From Lepidurus packardi (lineage: Eukaryota > Arthropoda > Branchiopoda > Notostraca > Triopsidae), in NCBI GenBank assembly GCA_023053545.1, contig JAKZAN010000006.1, forward strand, positions 8,774,351 to 8,838,350: a stretch of DNA of 64,000 bases. Direction: 5' to 3'. Positions 1 through 13,034 of this stretch are shown here, one piece after another (within the stretch, counting starts at the first letter, position 1; every line of letters starts with the position of its first letter). A program made the translations under genes and the position numbers. The notes under the pieces are model-generated. The model did not search any database. It was not told the origin of the DNA and saw only the letters and a list, made by a program, of their open reading frames with translations.

Positions 1-1965
<1,965 letters not shown>

Positions 1966-4743
1966 TTACTTTAACGGTTTGTAATGCAACACCAAATCAG
2001 CGGATGACTTCCATATGTAATGGCGTACAGTCCGCAAGTCCATATTGGGATCCAAAACCTTGACAAAACCTCTTATATGTATTACCACCAACGTAAAATA
2101 ACCAGAAAAGCATACCTGTTCATTGCACAACAGTTCTACTTTGTCCTCAGCTATAGATCCAGTTTCTGTTTTGTCCTTCTCATTTGTAGCGATTCCATTT
2201 GCTGAAGACTGGGATGTTCCATTTCCTCCTAATGCGTTAGGAGGCAGGTTACCAGTAGGGGTCGGAACCATGGGAGTCGTTGTACCCCCCGATGTTGTGG
2301 ATCCTCCATCAGAACCGCTGACACCCATCACTTTTTCGTACACATGTTCTATGACTTTCCGAATTTGGATAAAGTCATTGGCAATCAAACGATCTCTAAA
2401 CAATATTTTCCCTTTAATTTTAAGAATTGGATTTGTGATAAAAATGAGCAACCTTTTCATAGTTTTGATCCCCGCAGAATGGTGGGACAAAAGGAAGAAC
2501 GGAATTTTGACAAATTTAGGCAAAATGCGATTCACGACTACATCAACTACCCAAGATGGTACTGTGTCATTCAGTAATAAATTTTCAGTCTCTCCACCGG
2601 CATCTCGGCACAATAACCTGTACAAGGTTCGACCGCCAACTTCACTATAACACAAAAGCATAGCATAAACTGTAACAAACATTCTGGAACAACAATGTTT
2701 ACTATAATTCCTACCTGAATATCACTGGCGTATGAAGAGGGACTGTAAAATATTCATTTCCAGGAGGCAATGGCATGTTTTGGCTGCCATTTCCTAATAA
2801 AGAGCCTTCTCCAGCTTCTCCTTCCTCGCCAAGTTGAAATGGACGTGGCCAATGCTCTAATAGCGCTTGAAGGAGCAGAACTCCATAATTTACTAGATAA
2901 TAAGCAAATACGGCTATTCGTGTAATAGTTCATAAGGACTTGACCTATATGTCATTTACTTTTCTGATCTACGGCTTCTTCAGGAGATAAACCCGCTTCT
3001 TTGGCAGAGACCCAAGCTGAAAAACAATCGTTTTCGTCTTGGGCCAAATGTATGGTTAAGAGCTAAGTAAGACATAAAGTGTAAGCTATGTTATTAGGGA
3101 AAAGACTGAGTTTAAGAACAATTACTCCAGTTTTGAGATCAACATTGAACCAATTAGGGATGTAAACTTTTTTGTTCCTTTTTTTCACTTCTTCCTCAAA
3201 GTCTACTTGACCTAAATCTTCGACTTTCCGTGCCTAATGAGAAAATGAATGCTCGTTTGTGTAAGGTCAGTTAGACGTTACCTTGAGAACGTCAAACAGA
3301 GACACGTTTCCTTCGGTATCCTTCCCTAAAACATGCCGCTTATCGTTCAAGACATGGCAATGCCGAATACTTGGACCCCCTTTGATTACCATGTCGGGCG
3401 AGGATACTTGCATACGAGGTCCATCGTTTTCTGCTATTTCAGGCAGTGCAGGATTCCTTAGGTTTACCGCCTGTAACAAAAATAGAAAAACGATGAAAAA
3501 CAGACGACAAGAGATCGCGATAGATTGTGAAACCCTTACCCATCGCTTGATGGATGAATCTGTCGTTGCAACCCAAACACTGTCCTGGTCTGGTGTCAAA
3601 CACAACTTCAAAACAGGGGCTTTTTCTTCAAACAGCAGTGCTCTTCGCTCAGGTTGTCTTAAATCTGTTAACCACACTTTACGATCACGCCCAGCCGACA
3701 AAGCCATCGTGAATGTATCATTGGTTTGTAAAGCCCACACGCCTTCTTCATGAATCCGCATTGTGGCAATACATCGTTGCTGACCAAGCGACCATAACCG
3801 TATAGTTCCATCAGAGCTGCCTGATAGACACTGACTTCCATCTCGATTTAATATTAGTGCTTTGACATTATCAGCATGACCTGACAATCTTCTTATTAGA
3901 CAACAACTTCTTTAAAAAATTATAAAGAGACCTTTTAGCTTCATTAGTTTGGCGCAAGACCTGGGGTCCCATATCCTTAATACCTTTTCTGTAGAACCAG
4001 AAACAATCACAGTGCCAGACGGGTTCATGGCTAAGCTATAAATCGAATTTTTGTTTCCGGTGAGGGATGAGGCTATAAAAAAACAGCCGATAACGCAAAT
4101 GTACAACGTAATCAAGTAAATACTTGTGACTGTGTTGTTTGATGCAGTTAATGCAGTTAAGGTATTGACATCCCATAAAAAGATGAACTTATCAAAACCG
4201 GCAGAAGCAACTTGCTCTCTATCCTTGGCATAGGCCAGAGCTTTCACATAGTCTTTATGAGTGCGCAAGGTTGACATACAAAAGCCTTTGTGAGCGTTCC
4301 ATACTTTGACGGTTGTGTCCGAACTGGCGGAAATTACTATAGATAAAAGAATCGATTTAAAGAATTTAATTCGGGATATGCGAAAGAAAACCTACAATAT
4401 TTGCCACCACAGCAAAGAGCTATGTCATTAACCCAGTCAGTATGATGTTCCATAGATTGCTGGTAAGGTTCTTTAGCATTTTTGCAATTCCAAATTCGGA
4501 TGATGCCATCACGTCCTGCGGAAAACAGGCGATTCAAGAACGGATCAAACTGGAGGGAGTTTACTCCAGATCTGTGGTATTTTTCCACTTCATCTCGTAT
4601 GACATACGACACCTAACATAACATAAATGTACTAAATTCTTCAGAAAACTATGTATATTTATAATGGAAAATGCTGAAATCTAAAGACTTACCTGGACAC
4701 GTTTACGACCGCCATGGCCTGTATTTGACTTATGAAGTGACAT
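1966..4743 (-). CDS. WDR48: WD repeat protein 48 (USP1/USP12/USP46-activating factor UAF1)
   Basis: WD40 scaffold that activates deubiquitinases USP1, USP12 and USP46 in the human system. Twelve exons: 4693-4743, 4396-4612, 4124-4336, 3932-4072, 3540-3880, 3282-3470, 3126-3233, 2960-3062, 2715-2892, 2453-2644, 2116-2395, 1966-2058; 2,106 nt, 701 residues (human about 677). The start [20 protein letters not shown] leads into a [12 protein letters not shown] block shared with vertebrates. The WD repeats include [32 protein letters not shown] and [20 protein letters not shown]. The C-terminal SUMO-like region ends [17 protein letters not shown]. The last two introns (2396-2452 and 2059-2115) are both 57 nt, stop-free and a multiple of three, so retention would keep the frame. 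Family assignment is very secure. Confidence 0.96.
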
Positions 4744-5435
4744 TTCATCTGAAGATGTCAACTAGACTATACATACATTCTCATATTTCAGATAAAAAAC
4801 AACAACAAGTATAGAATTAAATGGATCTATACATCGTGACACAATTTGCAGATTGAAGTAAACAGGCGCTACTAAGCTGGGCAAAACAAAAACACAGTGG
4901 ATATCGCCCTCAATTCAAGTGAAGTCTATAGCAAACAACAGATGGTGTTGGTATAGGTAGTCATTCCGCTCTTCAAACTTCGAAAAAAATTACGTACCGC
5001 TGTTTTTAAACCGAACTTCAACGTCAATGTAAAGGTAGTACTTTCGGAAATAAGCCATATTTACGTTTAGCCGTGTATTTCTAGACCCATGGATTTTTTT
5101 TATTACTGATTTCCCTTGCGCTACAAATTTAGCGTTTCACAACATGAGCACGAGCAGCTGGGGGTGTACGCTAGCTACAAAGTAATGATTTTATCTCTGC
5201 AAGGTGCGTAAAATCACGTTCAGCTTTTAAGTAGCCTAGAAATACGACTCATCTTGATGTATTATTAGTTCACAAGGGGAGTTTTGGGGATGAGGACCAA
5301 TCGTAGACAGACACACCGTCCTCTTCGCACTCTTCAATTTTTTTTTCTAGGGAATCAGAATTCGCGTAATGAACATTATTGCGAGTGTATTTATAGATAC
5401 AACACAACACCTTCGGTGACGTAACTAGATCGAAT
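4744..5435. other. Intergenic between WDR48 start and arginine kinase stop
   Basis: About 690 bp holding the WDR48 promoter/5' UTR and the arginine kinase 3' UTR. AT-rich with homopolymer T runs near 5093-5101 and 5339-5346. No reading frame or RNA gene recognised. Confidence 0.5.
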
Positions 5436-6783
5436 TTAAGCTGAGGCTTGGGCTTCCTTCTCCATGCGGATAAGTTCAGCCAAACCGTCGTACATTTCCT
5501 TCACGGCTTGGTATTCAGTCAAACCGAGACGACGTTTGTTGGAAATGTCGTAGATGCCACCTTCAGCTTCAGTGTGTTCACCACGAGTACCACGGACCTT
5601 TTCATAAAAATAGATAAGGCTAATTTCTTCAAATTATTTAAAATAGCATACCTGGAGGTTGAACTTGCCGGCGGTTTCTTCCAATTTCTTCAAATCGGCA
5701 GCCAATTTGGGCAGTGCAATGTGGACAGAGGCACGGACAGTTGTGCCCAAGTTGGTGGGGCAGAAAGTAAGGAAGCCGAAACGATCGTGGTGGGAGAAGG
5801 GCAAGCGTTTTTCAATGTCATTAACAGCATTGACCAAACGTTGGTAGACGGCTTTAAGATCGCCACCCTTTTGCATAGAGATGATACGCAAATGATCCTC
5901 TTCGTTGACCCAGACCAAGAAGGTCTTGTCGTTATTGTGGTAGATACCACGGCCGGTAGGCCAATAACGGCAAGCGTTGGCAGCCTAAACATAATTGTTT
6001 TTTGAGAAACATATGTCTAACAAGACCATGTTGTGCTTGTCGCTTACTTGAAGGAATCTGTCTCCCTCCTTGAAAAGGAAGTGATCATCGATCAACTGTT
6101 GTTGAACTTCCTTGGTCATGCCAGTCAAAGGGAAATATGTGCCCTTGAGTTCTCCTTCCAAACCAGCCAAAGTGGACGAGACTTTGTCTTCCATCTCCTT
6201 GTATTGAGTTTCGTTCAAGCAAGGGTTGAAGGGATAGCCTTCCAAAGAACGTCCGCAACGTACACGGGTAGAGACGACGAATTGGTTCTGGGATAACACA
6301 TTTTGTTTTAGTATTGCCGTTTGATATTCTTATTGGTTTATTTCGATTGGCATACCTCAGGGTCCAAGTTTCCCAAGGTGTCAAGATCACCGAATTCCTT
6401 TGCGGGGTGCTTGTCTCCAGCCTTGAATCCAACGTGGTAGTCTTCAATGAGGGGGTCAAACAGGTCAGAGAAGAGTGAATAGGATTCGGCATCAGGGGCA
6501 TAGATACCAACACCAGAGTCCAAATTTTCCACACCTAAGTAAAACAATTAGCCACGCTGAAACAAAATATACCGAAGGTGGAAAAGCTGAAATAATTCCA
6601 GGACAATAGCTTACCAGACTGGATAACATCCAAAAGAGTGGCTCCCAGGGCAGTTTTCTTGTCCTTGAGTTTATCGAAAACTTCGCGGGTCAAGTATTTC
6701 TTCAACAAGGATTTGCAGTCGGTGGCTTCCGACAGCTTCTGGAAGCCAGCTTCCAATTTCTCCAAGGTAGCAGCATCCGCCAT
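5436..6783 (-). CDS. Arginine kinase
   Basis: Phosphagen kinase: reversibly transfers phosphate from ATP to L-arginine, the cytosolic energy buffer of arthropods. Five exons: 6615-6783, 6356-6534, 6048-6287, 5652-5984, 5436-5597; 1,083 nt, 360 residues, close to the usual 355-357. Start [17 protein letters not shown]. The guanidino-specificity loop SGVGIYAPD carries Ser63, Gly64, Val65, Gly66 and Tyr68. [14 protein letters not shown] supplies phosphate-binding arginines. Catalytic Glu225 lies in VNEEDHLR and the reactive Cys271 in TFCPTNLGT, both at the numbering of the Limulus enzyme. The flexible loop [13 protein letters not shown] is intact, so the enzyme should be active. A probable 5' UTR intron ends at an acceptor CTCATTAACAG just upstream (exon resumes at 6802), so the promoter lies further right. 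Confidence 0.97.
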
Positions 6784-6802
6784 TATTGAAGAATTATTCT
6801 GA

Positions 6803-9226
6803 CTGTTAATGAGAAAATAAAACGCATAACAGTCAGTACTGGGTAAACAGCGTTTCATATAGCTAGTGGCTAAAACATATGACTCATCATGGGAAAAACC
6901 ACAAACGAAAGCTGCTTGGTAATCAAGTAACGTGAAAAATGAAAAGTTTTACCAAAGGTGCTACTGGACGGACTTGTATGCTTAGCGGCAAGTTTATCAA
7001 GTATCAAATTGCACAAGGTGTTTAAAAACGAAAAGAAACGACCGTCAGATTTTCGATCCAATGGGTGCAACGCAAGACAAACAGTCATTGAAAATTTCGA
7101 CGACACTCGACACCAATTTGCCCTCAAGGCTGTCTGAGTTTTCAAAACCCCATATTCTTTTGATCCTACCATACCCTGCCTTTAAATTTCCGACCGATCC
7201 TGGGGAAGAGGTCGATAACGGCGATGAAGCGGAAACGGTCTGGGCCTTTGGGGTGGCTGTACAGGAATTCCCCATGACGCTCGGTACAAAAAGACGTGGA
7301 AACTTTTGCGAATGATTTCTAGCTTCTAAGGAACTAAGTCTACTGGTGCACAAATGGCAGTTGAGTATAGTGGAACTGGAATAAGGGTTGCCGAGGACGG
7401 GTTGTGGCTTTGGTGCACCCTTATACGTCTGGAACCCCAGGAAAACAGATCGATAGATGCGTCCTACGAAATGAACTCGGACTACAGGCATTTGGGTTGT
7501 GAAAGTGAACTTATACGGATAGGCTAAATAGCATTATCTCACGTATAATGATAATTATACATGAGATAGCGCTCACACACAACAATGGACCCTGAAATGC
7601 ACGTATACACAACACAATCACACTAGCAAAGGGCGAACTTCCAGATAAAGCATTGATAACAAGCACGGGAAAAAGGCAACTCCGAGAGACGCTGATTAAC
7701 TTTTGTTAATTAACGTCTGATAGATTAAAGACAAAATTTAGCAGGATATAGAAACCGCTCTTACCCGGTACGGACCCAAAGGAGCGAAGAGAGACGAGTG
7801 GCAAGGGAATGGTAAGAGGAAACTAGTTTTATTCTATGGTCTGGGATTCCACCTCGCCCCTTCTCATCGCTGTATGGAAACCTCCTACTCACGAGTGGCA
7901 TTGTATGACGTTCAAGGCAATCTCCCTCCGACGAACCAATCAGAGCTAGCTCCTGACATCACGTGCTCTACCGGACGCTGCATCGACCCATTCCAAGGAC
8001 CAGATTTGGCAAATGTTTGTAGAGCCCAATACTAATCGGGTAAATAGGATTCCCCGCTCGCAAAAACAAAAAACTTTTAAATTCCTTAAACGAAAGAAAT
8101 TTAGGCCCATTACGTTCACATGTAGTGCAAGAAAATTTCTTGAGATAGAAAAATGCTTTCTCAAGTCAATGCCCCTATGACTGCGGCACGAACTATACGC
8201 GATTGTCGGAAATGCAAATGTGAATTCCAACCCCTAGCACCCTTTATAAATGAAAACAGGAAGTGTCCTGAAGTCTAAAGCTACGGGACTCTTTTTGGCA
8301 AGCTGGCCTTCAACTCGGAAAACATCCTTAGGGCACTTGGCTTGGCGGGGGCTCGACTCCTAAAATAAACCGCAAGTGGGGATTATTCTAAAAATTCGAA
8401 GTATTGTTGACGCCGTAGTTTTATAGACGTACGACTTCAGACAACGAGATAGAAGTAGAACCCTTAAATACATGGAAAGTTCGTTCAACATTTTTGTATG
8501 CCACGAATTTAAATGGCTCACCAAAAATTTCTAACAGAGCGACTGTATCTACCTGCTCTCAGAAAAAGCATTTGTATCTCAGCTCAGCAAAATTAACCTT
8601 AGGGAGAGCCAACGGGAAATCCGATACAATATTGGCGCGAGTCCACTGCTTCGTGCAGTGGAATTTTGTTTCGTGCAAGAAGTTTCTTGGGATTCTCACG
8701 TATTTTGTTCAAACTGAACGAAAAGCACCTGGATGTCTTGGCGAGGTCAATTTACCTAATTCCAAGATAAAGCTGGTAAAGTTTGGCCAATTGCGTGATG
8801 AAAGGTAATCGAGCCTTATCGAACCTTACATGCCGATTGACATGATATAGCATCCTTATATAACTAGTCCCAGTGTTTGCTCTAAGGTTCATAGGAACTC
8901 ACTTGAGCAAGGGTTAAAACTTTATCGAAATGTTGAGTCTGCTATACTCTGATGAAAGTACAGTAATAAACTAACAATAAATATATCTCCGTAGAATTAA
9001 AGAGTACATAAATTGATGGAAACTACTACGTCGTAAGCTCTTCTGGTGCCACGTTCAGTAAACAGCCAAAAATCCGAATAGCGCGTTCGCACTCCCGGGT
9101 AAAAGCGACTAAAATAGTCTTGCCTGTTAACATCTTATCACGTGGTCATTACAGGAAAAAATAGGATTTTTGACATTTAAAAAAACAAAAGATGATCTGG
9201 ATAAAAAAAAACAGATAACATTCACT
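6803..9226. other. Intergenic/5' region upstream of arginine kinase
   Basis: About 2.4 kb. Because an acceptor precedes the arginine kinase start codon, a non-coding first exon and the promoter are expected here, but I cannot place them. Frames at 7045-7491 (minus) and 8494-8808 (plus) have no recognisable domain, and the first overlaps another frame on the opposite strand. Nothing else recognised. Confidence 0.4.
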
Positions 9227-9416
9227 TACCTAGCTTTTTGTTGAGCATGTTGCCCTTCCCAATAAATCATTAGAGCCATAGCAGCAACCAATATTAAGAA
9301 AGATAAGAATCCAGCCGGATTTTCCATGATTGCACGGAAGTATAGGCTGACGGGGCTGAGGTTATTATTGTTAAAGGGCAGAGCCGGTGCACCGTACTTC
9401 ACAATACGTGCAAACA
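9227..9416 (-). CDS. Putative small single-transmembrane protein (exon or complete small ORF)
   Basis: A minus-strand frame has an N-terminal stretch starting VFARIVKYGAPALPF, then LSPVSLYFRAIMENPAG, one hydrophobic helix FLSFLILVAAMALMIYW, and a basic tail EGQHAQQKAR followed by TAA. It reads as a type of mitochondrial or ER micro-protein. Two models fit. First, the exon begins at an acceptor GCATAG and a preceding exon supplies the A of a split ATG, giving about 63 residues. Second, translation starts at the internal Met of MENPAGF, giving 33 residues. The stop codon lies inside a good splice donor (AG|GTAAGT), so the exon may instead splice on. I do not recognise the family. Confidence 0.4.
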
Positions 9417-9417
9417 C

Positions 9418-10727
9418 TATGCAGTAGTTTTACTATATATTTATAGATAGATGAAACAAGTGGTCATCAGAAAAGTAGGAGGAAAGTTAAGAATTTTGGG
9501 AGAAACATGAGTGACTATTGTTGTACTGTAGGTCACTTCAAAGAAAGGGTATAAATGCGCGCTACTCGCACTGACTAGCGGAGAATAACTTTACTTTACT
9601 GGACATCCGCTTTTAGGCGTTTGTTTTTAAGAGAGTGTATGAATTATACCTGCTTGAACTTACAACTAACCCTGTTTAATTAGACAATGGGAGAAGCACC
9701 GACAAAAGAAAACGCACACGTACTTCCTCAGCATATGGGCGGAGGTCCCCACGGTTTAGGTAACTAAAGGAACTTTTATCGATACTCTAGGGCACATGCA
9801 ATTAAGCCACGCTTGATTATATAACAAGTTTTAGATTAGGTGCTTGTAAAATTTGACCCGTGTTACTTTTTCTACGGTTAAGTGATGCGAATTATTCTGT
9901 GTTAAATGTAACGTACTTAACGTAGGAGACCCTGACGACCGAAGATTACGTCGAGTAGAAATTGACGTTTTGATTCCGAAGAAAATGAGGGATAAGGCAA
10001 AAGCCGGTCCTTGCAAACCAGAAGTCGAAGGTAACTTAAAATCCGGGTTTCCAAAGTGTAAACTTACCACAACTTCATTTCACCGTAACACTTGTAGCAT
10101 TTACCAAATGCTGCAAAGATAATAGCCTAGGCATGGTACTACTATGTCGAAAGGAAAACGCGACGTTAAAATCTTGCTTGGGAAGCTGGTACGAAAACGT
10201 CGAGTTTCGCCAAGGATGTACAGAAGAATATCTGCAGGAACGGAGTGAATACCGTGCAACGGGTATCAAACAAAGTGCGAAAAGAAAACCGTCGGACTCA
10301 TTTTGAAGATTAGCATGTAATAAAGTCACCATAGAGTAAATTCAAACCGTAATACACAACAACCATAATTTTTGTATATATTTTACGTTGGTTAGAATGT
10401 TTTGTGTACATATACCATAAAACCGGGTTACTCCTTTAAATTGAAACTACTACTAATTCAATGAGTTAACCCCATAGTTTATCCTTTAGCCTTGCAACAG
10501 TAAAGTAAGATCTTGGAACAAAATTCCATAATACAAAAATTGTCAAATTCACATGGCCAACATCACAGCAGCAGGTTTATATCTGGTTAAAATGCTGGAA
10601 ACGAAATCAGTTCTACGAAAGTTGTATATGGGCAACTGGAGTTTGATCATGCAAAACAACACCAGAGAACCTTGCCCAGACTACTTAATAAGGTCTCTGG
10701 TAAGTCACCAACTGAAGAGCAATCATC
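9418..10727. other. Intergenic, no gene recognised
   Basis: About 1.3 kb between the small TM reading frame and the stop of the unrecognised 4-exon gene. Minus-strand frames at 9831-10332 carry no domain or splice support. A 26-codon plus-strand frame begins at 9686 (MGEAPTKENAHVLPQ) but is too short to call. Confidence 0.4.
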
Positions 10728-11645
10728 TTAGTGAGCTTGCTTCTTGTTACCCAACGATTGGACCACGTCTTTCCACAAGCCCACAATCGTCGCCGGCAAC
10801 TGGACCTCGCGGTTGACAAGGGGAGTGCGGTCCAAACCAGGTGTCCTTTATAGGCATTATGAGTCTTTCGAATTTTTTTTAAACAGACAATAAGCATACC
10901 CCTGGCAAACTCCCGATGTTTGCATCGATGATGCGTCCCCTTCCGTATTCTTCTTAAAATTGTGTACCGAATAGCGATTGTACTGTCCCCAGATACTGTT
11001 CATAAGTTTGCTATTGTACTGCGCAGGTAGGTGGTCCACATCTTCACATAGAAAACAGAAAACATTTATATTCGAAGTAAAGGGGCAGATATCTGACTCA
11101 ATTTAACTTACAATTGTCAGTTATATTAACGCCTGGACCACTTGGGAAGAAGAAGTCATCCTTGTACTGTTTATATTCGGACTTTCCGCCTGGGGTGGAG
11201 CCGTTTTCTCCGAGCCCAGCGTTTTGCATTGTAGTTTGCTGCACTTGCAGTTCCATATTCCGGCGCATCTTCTGAGCCGTATGCAAGGAAAATGGCACAG
11301 CAGCCATATCGATACCCGAAATTTTTCCTGTTCAAGCACAGAAAACAAAGATGCATTGAGTTGGATTAATCAGGAATGTGGCTAGAAAGATATAAATATA
11401 TTACCTGTCAAACGCCAAATAGACAGTTTGGCAAACTTCTGAAGTACTTCTCCTGAATTAAAGTGGACGTGAATTAAGTCCAAAAGTCTAATCTGGAAAG
11501 TATTATTGACTAGATCTAATTTTTTGAGTAGGTCAGTCAAACAACTTGCGGGCTTGGCTTCAAATAACATGTAACAAACAATTCTTGGTACAAAAATAGG
11601 ATCACAAAAGCTTCTATAATCACTGATGTGGCGCTTAATTAGCAT
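10728..11645 (-). CDS. Unrecognised multi-exon protein, 238 residues as modelled
   Basis: Four exons join in consistent phase: 11405-11645, 11112-11327, 10900-11041, 10728-10845; 717 nt. Acceptors and donors are canonical (CTTGAACAG|GA, AATT|GTAAG, GTGAAG|AT, CAGGG|GTATG, ATAAAG|GA). The product starts MLIKRHISDYRSF and contains a helical, leucine-rich part (CLTDLLKKLDLVNNTFQIRL, then LIHVHFNSGEVLQKFAKLSI). A polar stretch follows (KMRRNMELQVQQTTMQ), then a Gly/Ser-rich linker and a compact C-terminus (REVQLPATIVGLWKDVVQSL). No signal peptide, TM helix or Cys/His cluster is visible. The soluble, conserved-looking blocks suggest a nuclear or cytosolic complex subunit, but I do not recognise the family. 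The N-terminus may extend into 5' exons between 11.7 and 13.0 kb, since LIKRHIS could also follow an acceptor. Confidence 0.6.
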
Positions 11646-13034
11646 TCAATGCAAAGGCGCCTAAAATGCAGCTCAAAAACTGAGAGAATAATGAAAAGCT
11701 CGGACACAGCAGAAACCTCCTTTTGTATGGGCTCTGGCTTGGAATGACGTTGAACAACGAATGGTTGGGTGTCTTGACTTTTGTACTGCTACGCATCGCT
11801 CGTCTTTGTTTTTTGTTTGTTGTCCTGTTTTACCATTTCTAGGACAGAAAATTACACAACCATTTCTGCTTAATTTTCAACGTTATATTGGAAATAAAAT
11901 GGTGTAATTCTCATTTGCAGAAATATTAATCTCAGTAGCATTCGTTAACGAGGAACGTTATTGACAGGGAGGAGCAACTCAATAAGAGAGGTCATACAGC
12001 ATTTCTTTTCTTCCTGGTTTATCGGGCTACGAGTTAAAGCGCACGTAGACCTGATTTTCTTTCGCCCCAAGCCGGAGACAAGGGATCAGGAAAATTATAA
12101 ATGTACTTTACCTTCTCCCCAAAATTTATTGTTACGAAGAAACGTAATTATAAAAAATACGCAAAAGGTTGTGCGTAACAAGAATAAAAGTGTGCTTGCA
12201 ACGTCATCATTCTGCATGTAGCATAAAGTTGTTTTCCTTGAGCATCCCAAGACTACACTCCAAAGTAGTAAGGGACCATACCTATAAGCTTTCATTTACA
12301 TATCTTGTCGAGGCTTAACTAAACGCCCCGGGCAACTGACAAAAAATCTAACCGGTTCTAATCTAGATACAACCCGCTCTATGCTAACAGACTAGTCCGG
12401 TATAAACGGTTCATTTTTATGGAACGCAGGCAAGCTAGACATTAGAGAATGAAAGGCACATGGGCGATCCAAGCAAACGAAAACCTAGAAAACTCAGGGC
12501 CTAAACGATGCATTTTTATTATGGAAACATAATTACAGAGTAAAATATACCACTCACGAATCGAACGTTTGTAAATGACCCAATTTGTACTAGGGCGTTT
12601 TATACAATGGTCCTTCAGTACGGCTTTTTTCATCCAATTAAAAATTTTCTTTGCACAAGATAGCATAGTTGCATAGCCGCAAAGCATAAACAGTACTAGG
12701 TATCGAACACAAGTACTTTTTAGGAAATTAGGTCTTGAAAATGTGTAATAAAATTGTAGGGTAGAAAATTATGCATTGAGAGCAGTTATCCAATACATGC
12801 GAATTACAACTACTGTGCGACTATGGAGATGGACCAAAAAAATTTCGGGAAACTTCCAAAGTCACTTGATTTACGAACCTTGTCCGATGATAACGACCAG
12901 TAACAATTTACGGCAGGTCCCATAATACTTTCTTTTTTAAGGAAACCAAACCTATCTGTACAAATTTTTAACAGAAAAGACGATAAAACGACGATTCCCC
13001 AAAATTTCACAGGGGCAAGAACGGGGCACGATTT
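11646..13034. other. Gap between unrecognised gene and CTDSPL2 homologue
   Basis: About 1.4 kb. Minus-strand frames at 12442-12687 and 12810-13010 could contain upstream exons of the neighbouring unrecognised gene (the first ends at a possible donor ATTC|GTGAGT), but no phase-consistent join was found. It also holds the CTDSPL2 3' UTR. No RNA gene or repeat seen. Confidence 0.35.

Noticed and set aside
2123-2650. 175-codon plus-strand frame over the end of WDR48
   Set aside because: Antisense to confirmed WDR48 exons; no independent support.
7045-7491. 148-codon minus-strand frame upstream of arginine kinase
   Set aside because: Ser/Pro-rich without recognisable motif and overlapped by a plus-strand frame of similar quality; more likely 5' flanking DNA.
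9686-9766. 26-codon plus-strand frame MGEAPTKENAHVLPQ...
   Set aside because: Too short, no TM or signal sequence, and no second exon could be joined.
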